DNA from: HXMU1420-2 sp040830545
Lineage (GTDB): Bacteria > Pseudomonadota > Alphaproteobacteria > Rhodobacterales > Rhodobacteraceae
Reading direction: 5' to 3'
Assembly: GCA_040830545.1 (NCBI GenBank)
Contig: JBFOMB010000056.1
Span: forward strand, 1-18,825
Length of the DNA stretch: 18,825 nucleotides
Made by a program: the position numbers and the translations under genes. The notes under the pieces were generated by a model. That model saw only the letters and a program-made list of their open reading frames with translations. It ran no database searches and was not told where the DNA came from. Shown here in pieces: positions 14,091 through 18,825 of this stretch (position 1 is its first letter; each line of letters begins with the position of its first letter).

Positions 14091-15029
14091 CTAAAGCTGC
14101 GCGCAAGAGACGTCCTTGATGCCGTCAAGGTGATCATGAATGTGATCTTTCAGTATCTTTATCACGTCTCTCAAACGCCGAGGCATTGGTCGCTTCGGCA
14201 CCCACAGCAGATTGACGGGCAGGGCGGGCAACGCCATCGAATACGTTGTGAGAACGGGCAAAAGTGTCCCTTGCTTGTACTCCTGATCGACCTGGTACTG
14301 ATGGAATGCGCAAAATCCAACGCCTTCCAGGCACGCTGTTCTGGCCATGCGCACGCCATCGCAGGTTATCTTGGGATTGACGCGGACCGAGAACGGTTTG
14401 CGATCAGGTTCAGCAAAGGACCATGTCAGACCAAAGCGGCGTTTAGCGATGTCGACACCGACACATGGCAAGTCCGCCAGTTGTGTCGGGTGAGCAGGCA
14501 TCCCAACCTTGTCGATCAAATCTGGCGAACCCCACACAAATGTTCGCATTGTTCCAACTTTCCTGGCAATGAGCCGGCTATCCTCAAGCGGGCCAAGTCG
14601 AACGGCTATGTCGTAGCCCCCGGCAATCAGATCGACAGGGACGTCACTAAAATCCACCTGTAACGTCATGCCCGGAAATCGTTCAGCAATGTCCAGAATG
14701 GCCGGTGCAACTGCGATGTTTCCGAACTCGACCGGAGACGTGAGCTTGATACGCCCCAACGGAGCTGCTCGCTGTTCTCGTACCTTGGTCTCCGCGCTTT
14801 CCAGGTCGGCCAGCAGCGCCTTGCAGTCATGGTAGAATGTCTCGCCTTCCGGAGTTGGAGAGGATTGGCGGGTGTTGCGGTCAATTAATTGTACGGAAAG
14901 CGATTTTTCCAGCTCGGCCAACGATCGTACCACCGAGGGCTGGGACTTTCCGATACGACGGGCAGCTTCCGTCTGTGAACCGCATTCCACGATGGCCACA
15001 AAGGTCTTGATCGCCGCGAGCTTGTCCAT
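14091..15029 (-). CDS. LysR family transcriptional regulator
   Basis: The 312-residue protein has an N-terminal winged helix-turn-helix at about 1-60, with TFVAIVECGSQTEAARRIGKSQPSVVRSLAELEKSL as its core. A typical linker follows. The C-terminal effector-binding domain (about 90-295) has the PVEFGNIAVAPAILDIAERFPGMTLQV start seen in LTTRs. It ends with a basic helix and VSCAQL. It is divergent from the small secreted protein gene across a 100-base spacer, the usual arrangement for a LysR and its target. The spacer contains CTGAT and ATCAG arms that could be an operator. The effector cannot be predicted. Third codon positions look somewhat less GC-biased than in neighbours such as serS, possibly a sign of transfer; a computation would be needed. 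Confidence 0.92.
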   Translation of the reverse strand: MDKLAAIKTFVAIVECGSQTEAARRIGKSQPSVVRSLAELEKSLSVQLIDRNTRQSSPTPEGETFYHDCKALLADLESAETKVREQRAAPLGRIKLTSPVEFGNIAVAPAILDIAERFPGMTLQVDFSDVPVDLIAGGYDIAVRLGPLEDSRLIARKVGTMRTFVWGSPDLIDKVGMPAHPTQLADLPCVGVDIAKRRFGLTWSFAEPDRKPFSVRVNPKITCDGVRMARTACLEGVGFCAFHQYQVDQEYKQGTLLPVLTTYSMALPALPVNLLWVPKRPMPRRLRDVIKILKDHIHDHLDGIKDVSCAQL

Positions 15030-15045
15030 TCAGATATCAATTTTC

Positions 15046-15069
15046 CTGATCTTTATAGTCTGAAATCAG
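15046..15069. promoter_or_regulatory. Possible LysR operator in the divergent spacer
   Basis: CTGAT at 15046-15050 and ATCAG at 15065-15069 form an inverted repeat with 14 bases between arms, roughly in the size range of LTTR sites. Its interior contains TTTATA (15052-15057), which read on the minus strand is TATAAA, a possible -10 for the LysR gene. The site would let the regulator control both directions. Confidence 0.35.
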
Positions 15070-15129
15070 CATAACTGACGTCGCTGGATTCGGCTACGCT
15101 CAACGCATTCCAAAAAAGGGAGAAAGACT

Positions 15130-15483
15130 ATGAAATCTGTTTACTGTGTTGTCGCTTTGATCGGTTTGCTGACTGCACCTGCCGCAATGGCCGAGCAGTT
15201 TGTGGCTCAGCTGGAAACATCATTTAAAGGGGCAAATGCCCGCCTGCTCGATTCCCTTCAGGTCGTCGAGCTTGACGCTTTCGAGCATGATGGAAAGCAC
15301 TATTACGTCATCGAGGCACCTGACGAAGCCTATGTCAAAGCGTACTTCTTTGCGCTCGGCCTCAGACCCACGGGGCTGCATCTGCTCGACGCAGACTGGA
15401 ATGCGCCGGGGCTGGCTGATCTGTCGCTTGAGAACAGGCTTTTGTTCTTGAAGCCGACGCCATGTGATTTCTGCCTGAGTTGA
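15130..15483 (+). CDS. Small secreted protein with C-terminal CxxC
   Basis: The 117-residue product has a signal peptide (MKSVYCVVALIGLLTAPAAMA) with cleavage before EQF. The mature part, about 96 residues, looks like a mixed alpha/beta domain. Segments such as VVELDAFEHDGKHYYVIEAPDEAYVKAYFFALGL suggest a ferredoxin-like fold, which I cannot confirm. It ends in CDFCLS, a CxxC at the very C-terminus that could be redox-active or bind metal. GGGAG precedes the ATG. The gene lies divergently from a LysR gene and is followed by a strong intrinsic terminator, so it is a single-gene unit probably controlled by that regulator. No named family is recognised. Confidence 0.78.
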   Translation: MKSVYCVVALIGLLTAPAAMAEQFVAQLETSFKGANARLLDSLQVVELDAFEHDGKHYYVIEAPDEAYVKAYFFALGLRPTGLHLLDADWNAPGLADLSLENRLLFLKPTPCDFCLS

Positions 15484-15488
15484 TCCGG

Positions 15489-15520
15489 AAAACGGCCCGG
15501 GTCATTGTCGGGCCGTTTTT
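15489..15520 (+). terminator. Intrinsic terminator
   Basis: AAAACGGCCCG (15489-15499) pairs perfectly with CGGGCCGTTTT (15509-15519), with a nine-base loop and a T-run at the 3' side. The structure begins five bases after the stop of the secreted protein gene. This is the clearest intrinsic terminator in the window. Confidence 0.9.
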
Positions 15521-15661
15521 CCAGTGCGCGGCGCGTTGCCTCCGATACCTGCAAAGCAGGCAAGTCGGCCTACTGTTTCCCAGTTGTGCCCCGCCCATCC
15601 GCTTCAAGACGCATAAAGCTGGCGAACGCACGTCACGTGGCAGCTACAGAAAGAGGTTCAA

Positions 15662-15856
15662 ATGGTTTGCAATACCGCCCCACCCAAGATCACCCATGTT
15701 CCGGAATACTTTGCGACCGCCACCTGTCCGTCTTGTGGCAAGCTGCAAATTGTCTCTCACTACGACTTGAAGCGATCGGGTCGCGCGCTTGATGGAACCG
15801 CTGAACTCGTCTGCGCATTATGCAAAACGCTCAACCAGACACCCGATGCCCGTTAG
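15662..15856 (+). CDS. Small protein with two CxxC motifs, possible zinc ribbon
   Basis: The 64-residue product has CPSC at 22-25 and CALC at 51-54. The 25-residue spacing is suitable for a zinc-ribbon or zinc-finger fold. AGAGG lies shortly before the ATG. The segment between the pairs, GKLQIVSHYDLKRSGRALDGTAELV, looks like a short beta hairpin. The gene is preceded by the intrinsic terminator, so it needs its own promoter in the 141-base gap, which I cannot identify. Length and coding evidence are limited; the double CxxC is the main support. The 240 bases after it hold the palindrome GGCCGTACGGCC (15911-15922) and the REP pair but no further gene. Confidence 0.55.
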   Translation: MVCNTAPPKITHVPEYFATATCPSCGKLQIVSHYDLKRSGRALDGTAELVCALCKTLNQTPDAR

Positions 15857-16028
15857 TCGTTGTGTCCGCAGGCTGACAAAAATCACCCTTTGCCTCGAAC
15901 GGCTCAAAGTGGCCGTACGGCCTGGGAGAGAAATCGGTTTGATCTGCAATACGGTGCATCACGTAACGCGTTTAAATCCATAACGGTGTCATGACGGTTT
16001 GCCGGGCACGTATATCAGCCACAACGCT

Positions 16029-16087
16029 AGCCCCGGACTTGATCCGGGGCCTCGGAAAACAGGAGGTCCCGGGTCAGGCCCGGGACT
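16029..16087. repeat. REP-like palindrome pair (BIME-like)
   Basis: Module A (CCCCGGACTTGATCCGGGGCCTC) and module B (GAGGTCCCGGGTC then AGGCCCGGGACT) lie in the same order as beside the desaturase. This is the least degenerate pair. It begins ten bases past the serS stop and could form the 3' structure of the serS mRNA. Confidence 0.82.
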
Positions 16088-16097
16088 GGGGAAACCG

Positions 16098-17390
16098 TCA
16101 GGCCAATTGGCCATCAGCGGTCAGGGTCAGCTTGCCGCCCAGATAGGGGCTCAGCACCTCGGGCAGGGCCACGGACCCATCCGCCTGCTGCCCGTTCTCC
16201 AGTACCGCGATCAGCGCCCGGCCAACGGCCAGCCCCGATCCGTTGAGAGTATGCACAAACTCCGGCTTGCCGCCGCCCTCGGGCCGGAAGCGCGCGTTCA
16301 TGCGACGGGCCTGGAAATCCCCCGTGGTCGAGACGGAAGAAATCTCGCGATACGTATCCTGCCCCGGCAGCCAAGCCTCGATGTCATAGGTGCGCCGCGC
16401 GCCAAACCCCATGTCGCCCGTGCACAGCACCAGCGTGCGATATGGGATGCCCAACCGCTCCAGCAGGTCCTCGCCACAGCGCAACATGCGCTTCTGCTCG
16501 TCCTCGGACGCGTCGGGATGCGTGACCGACACCATCTCGACCTTCTCGAACTGGTGCTGGCGCAACATGCCGGACGTGTCCTTGCCGGCACTCCCGGCTT
16601 CGGACCGGAAACACAGCGTATGTGCCGTCATCCGGATCGGCAGTTGCGCCGCGTCCAGAATATCCCCCGCCACCGAATAGGTCAGCGTCACCTCGGATGT
16701 CGGGATCAGCCACCAGCCATTTGTCGTCTGATAGCTGTCGCCGCCAAACTTCGGCAGCTTGTCCGTGCCATACATCGCATCATCCCGCACCAGCACGGGC
16801 GTCGCCATCTCGGTCAGGCCATTGTCGGTCACATGCGTGTCGATCATGAACTGCGCCAGCGCCCGGTGCAGCCGCGCCACAGCCCCCTTCAGCACCACGA
16901 ACCGCGAGCCCGAAAGCTTTGCCGCCATCTCAAAATCCATACAGGCGGCCACGCCCGCAATCTCGAAATGCTCCTTGGGGGCAAAGTCGAAACTGCGCGG
17001 TTCACCCCACCGGTTGATCTCGACATTGTCGGCCTCATCCGCCCCGTCCGGCACATCCTCTGCCGGGCTGTTGGGCAGCCGCGCCAGCATGTCGGTCAGC
17101 TTCTCGTCCAGCTCTTTCGCCTCGGCCTGCATCTGCGCCACGGCTGCCTTCTGCGCCGCCACCTCGGCCCGCAGCCGTTCGAACTCTGCCTCGTCGCCCT
17201 TGGCCTTGGCCGCGCCAATCGCCTTGGCCGCCTTGTTCTGCTCGGCCTGCGCGGTTTCCGCCGCCAGGATCTTGGCCCGGCGCGCTTCATCCACCTCCAA
17301 CAGGGACGATGACATCGGCGCATCCCCGCGCCGCGCCAATGCGGCGTCAAAAGCGGCTGGATTGTCCCGGATCGCGCGGATGTCGTGCAT
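16098..17390 (-). CDS. serS: Seryl-tRNA synthetase
   Basis: SerS charges tRNA-Ser with serine and is a class II synthetase. The 430-residue product has the N-terminal antiparallel coiled coil (about 28-105), which contacts the tRNA's long variable arm and is visible as a stretch of Ala, Glu, Lys and Gln. The catalytic domain follows. Class II motifs are recognisable: GSRFVVLKGAVARLHRAL for motif 1, CFRSEAGSAGKDTSGMLRQHQFEKVE for motif 2 and NGSGLAVGRALIAVLENGQ for motif 3. GTDKLPKFGGDSYQ is also typical. The ribosome binding site AAAGGA lies about ten bases before the ATG. Length is that of the family. A long open frame on the opposite strand is a codon-bias shadow. The trypsin-like protease gene precedes it by 63 bases in the same direction. 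Confidence 0.97.
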   Translation of the reverse strand: MHDIRAIRDNPAAFDAALARRGDAPMSSSLLEVDEARRAKILAAETAQAEQNKAAKAIGAAKAKGDEAEFERLRAEVAAQKAAVAQMQAEAKELDEKLTDMLARLPNSPAEDVPDGADEADNVEINRWGEPRSFDFAPKEHFEIAGVAACMDFEMAAKLSGSRFVVLKGAVARLHRALAQFMIDTHVTDNGLTEMATPVLVRDDAMYGTDKLPKFGGDSYQTTNGWWLIPTSEVTLTYSVAGDILDAAQLPIRMTAHTLCFRSEAGSAGKDTSGMLRQHQFEKVEMVSVTHPDASEDEQKRMLRCGEDLLERLGIPYRTLVLCTGDMGFGARRTYDIEAWLPGQDTYREISSVSTTGDFQARRMNARFRPEGGGKPEFVHTLNGSGLAVGRALIAVLENGQQADGSVALPEVLSPYLGGKLTLTADGQLA

Positions 17391-17453
17391 AACTCTCGTC
17401 CTTTCCTGAATCGGTGCCCGCCTTATGGCAAATGCAGCGGAGGAGGGGGAGGG

Positions 17454-18152
17454 CTATTCGTTCAGCCCGTCCAACCTGTCCCACCCCACCGTGCGCGGGA
17501 TCAGCGTCAGACCTTTGGCCCGCGCCGACACCACGCCCAGTATCTGCCACTCGCCGGCCACTTGACCCAGCACCGGACCCCCCGACGCGCCCCGTTCCAC
17601 GGGACAGATCGTCTGGATGTAGCTCAGGCTGGGAAAACCGGCAGAACAGTCAAACCGCCCGCCCAGGGCATGCGGTCGCGAGGCCTCGTAAGCGACAATC
17701 GCATAAGGCTGCTGCGGCGCACCCTTGCCCGCGAGCGGCAGGGGCGGAATGTCCAAAGTCCGGTCGAGCGTCAGAACCGCCAGATCATATCGCGGGTCCA
17801 GCGCCCCGTCCCGCAACGCGCGCGGATGCATATCCGCCTGCGTGACACCAGCCACTGCCCGCGCCTCGCCCCGGAACCACCCGGCGGTAAAGGTCAGATC
17901 CTCCAACCGCGCAGGCCGCCCGTTCCCGCCCCACAGACAATGCGCCGCCGTCAACACCTGATCCGGCGCAATCAACGTCGCCGAGCACATGGCCCGAGAC
18001 CGATGCCCCGCCCGATTAAGCCGCCCGATGGCGGTCCAGCTTTCGTGTGCCTCGGCGCTGAGCAATGGGAGCTGCGCGTCGGCCTGCGCGGGCAGGGGGG
18101 AGAGGAGTGTGATGAGGAGCGCGGCGATTGCCGTGCGCGTGGGGAGGCGCAC
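17454..18152 (-). CDS. Secreted trypsin-like serine protease (S1 family)
   Basis: The 232-residue product has a signal peptide (RTAIAALLITLLSPLPAQA, residues 6-24) and an S1 domain. The catalytic triad is H71 in LTAAHC, D123 in YDLAVL and S190 in GASGGP. Cys pairs C56/C72 and C169/C183 suit the conserved disulfides. I infer a periplasmic or exported endopeptidase. Several related bacterial proteins of this length are annotated as trypsin-like. The start is taken as GTG at 18152. AAGGA lies eight bases before it, and the pentapeptide gene ends one base before it. An ATG 30 bases upstream would overlap that gene and lacks a ribosome binding site. The gene is therefore probably coupled to the pentapeptide gene, and serS follows. 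Confidence 0.9.
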   Translation of the reverse strand: MRLPTRTAIAALLITLLSPLPAQADAQLPLLSAEAHESWTAIGRLNRAGHRSRAMCSATLIAPDQVLTAAHCLWGGNGRPARLEDLTFTAGWFRGEARAVAGVTQADMHPRALRDGALDPRYDLAVLTLDRTLDIPPLPLAGKGAPQQPYAIVAYEASRPHALGGRFDCSAGFPSLSYIQTICPVERGASGGPVLGQVAGEWQILGVVSARAKGLTLIPRTVGWDRLDGLNE

Positions 18153-18153
18153 G

Positions 18154-18825
18154 TTAGGTGTCCTTCCAGGTTGATGGGTCATAGGGGTCAAAGCCGTGTT
18201 TGGCTTGCCAATCGCTCCACGCTTTGGTGAATGTTTCCCAGTCGTCTTCGTCGGTCTCAATCCATTGTTCCTTTGGAGGGATGGAGACACCTTTTGGCAA
18301 TGTCACTGTCTGATCGCCAAACATGGCGTTGATCTGATCCTGATTTATGTCAACACTCTTGAAATCAACAAACCTGACGGCAACGAAGCGCAGCAAAGCT
18401 GCCGTCAGGTTTGTTGAACCGTCAAACTTCGCCTCTGTGAGATCGGCCCCTTGCAACTTCGCCCTTTTGAGGTCGGTCCCCTGCAACTCCGCCCTCCAGA
18501 GGTTGGCCCCCTGCAACTCCGCCCCGCTGAGGTCGGCCCCCTGCAACTCCGCCCCTATGAGGTCGGCCTCCTGCAACTCCGCCCCTCTGAGGTCGGCCCC
18601 TTGCAACTTCGCCCCATAGAGGTAAGCCTCCTGCAACTTCGCCCTCCAGAGGTTGGCCCCCTTCAATTCCGCCCCTCTGAGGTCGGCCCTCTGCAACTCC
18701 GCCCCTTCGAGGTTGGCCCCCTTCAATTCCGCCCCTCCGAGGATCACGCCCTTCAACTCCACGCCTTCCAGCATCGCGCCCTTCAATTCCACCTCCCACA
18801 AGTTCGCGCCCTGCCACTTCACCTC
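18154..18825 (-). CDS. Pentapeptide-repeat protein, N-terminus cut by the window
   Basis: The visible 223 residues start inside the protein, because the frame runs open to the window edge and the first GTG reads as Val within a repeat. Thirteen exact ten-residue units of A(D/N)LxGAxLx type fill the first 135 residues, which fold into a right-handed quadrilateral beta-helix. Some members mimic DNA and protect gyrase; most have no known role. After the repeats comes a conserved-looking tail, with NAMFGDQTVTLPKGVSIPPKEQW and then WETFTKAWSDWQAKHGFDPYDP. It ends one base before the GTG start of the secreted protease, in the same direction. The true length is unknown. A perfect inverted repeat lies within the coding sequence at the repeat/tail junction. 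Confidence 0.9.
   Translation of the reverse strand, partial: EVKWQGANLWEVELKGAMLEGVELKGVILGGAELKGANLEGAELQRADLRGAELKGANLWRAKLQEAYLYGAKLQGADLRGAELQEADLIGAELQGADLSGAELQGANLWRAELQGTDLKRAKLQGADLTEAKFDGSTNLTAALLRFVAVRFVDFKSVDINQDQINAMFGDQTVTLPKGVSIPPKEQWIETDEDDWETFTKAWSDWQAKHGFDPYDPSTWKDT
18365..18417. repeat. 18-bp perfect inverted repeat inside the pentapeptide gene
   Basis: TCAACAAACCTGACGGCA (18365-18382) is the exact reverse complement of TGCCGTCAGGTTTGTTGA (18400-18417), with a 17-base loop. On the coding strand one arm encodes part of STNLTA and the other part of AVRFVD. It lies right at the boundary between the repeat array and the C-terminal tail. Confidence 0.9.
18421..18825. repeat. 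30-bp tandem repeat array in the pentapeptide gene
   Basis: Thirteen consecutive 30-base units plus a partial one share the pattern CTGCAACTCCGCCCC followed by a TGAGGTCGGCCCC-like half. Each unit encodes two pentapeptides. The units at 18511-18600 are nearly identical, while those near the right edge (18721-18810) are diverged. The gradient suggests that the inner part expanded recently by duplication. Confidence 0.9.

Noticed and set aside
15999..17312. 437-residue open frame on the plus strand opposite serS
   Set aside because: It is antisense to a complete seryl-tRNA synthetase, has no family motif and an Arg/His/Gln-rich composition typical of GC-rich shadow frames.
17385..18230. 281-residue plus-strand frame opposite the protease
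   Set aside because: It is antisense to a gene with an intact catalytic triad and is Arg/Pro-rich without structure.
18347..18822. Open frames in other phases over the 30-bp repeats
   Set aside because: A 30-base period without stop codons keeps several frames open at once; only the pentapeptide frame has a known repeat pattern and a unique C-terminal tail.
18421..18825. Possible CRISPR array
   Set aside because: The 30-base units are contiguous without unique spacers and encode pentapeptide repeats.

Overview
The window is a GC-rich chromosomal segment with typical alphaproteobacterial gene content. The protein families, GC-biased codon use, SdhE with its RGxxE motif and REP-like palindromes of the form CCCCGGACCTGATCCGGGG suggest a Roseobacter-group Rhodobacteraceae. 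This is inference from the sequence; I do not assign a genus. There is no phage, insertion sequence, CRISPR array, tRNA or rRNA. Most of the window is ordinary vertically inherited chromosome with small lineage-specific genes in between.

Left part (1-4.7 kb, + strand): der encodes a two-domain ribosome-assembly GTPase and is followed by three tandem AT-rich hairpins. Next come a secreted YceI protein, a cytochrome b561-YceI fusion that probably forms a redox or lipid-carrier module with it, and a membrane fatty acid desaturase with three His boxes.

Centre-left (4.8-9.2 kb): a small helix-hairpin-helix protein with a very Lys-rich tail lies behind an AT-rich promoter. A minus-strand run then holds a secreted hypothetical protein, a PaaI-like thioesterase that appears to start at CTG, a Tag-like glycosylase that lacks the expected Glu and zinc ligands, and a lipoprotein with HExxH. 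A 56-residue plus-strand lipoprotein too short for usual cut-offs also lies here.

Centre (8.8-11.8 kb): an aspartate aminotransferase followed by a small hypothetical gene on the minus strand is divergent from an HTH regulator that overlaps sdhE by four bases. A cytoplasmic hypothetical protein converges on sdhE.

Centre-right (12.0-13.8 kb): a three-gene minus-strand operon encodes a His-rich membrane-anchored protein, a HupE/UreJ-family membrane protein and a single-pass protein with a periplasmic beta domain. This is the best candidate for a poorly described system, probably transition-metal handling.

Right part (14.1-18.8 kb): a LysR regulator is divergent from a small secreted protein with a strong terminator; then come a 64-residue CxxC/CxxC protein and serS. 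At the right edge a pentapeptide-repeat protein, cut by the window, is followed after one base by a secreted trypsin-like protease.

Two families of intergenic structure recur: REP/BIME-like GC palindromes at six loci, and tandem AT-cored hairpins downstream of der and of the Tag-like gene.
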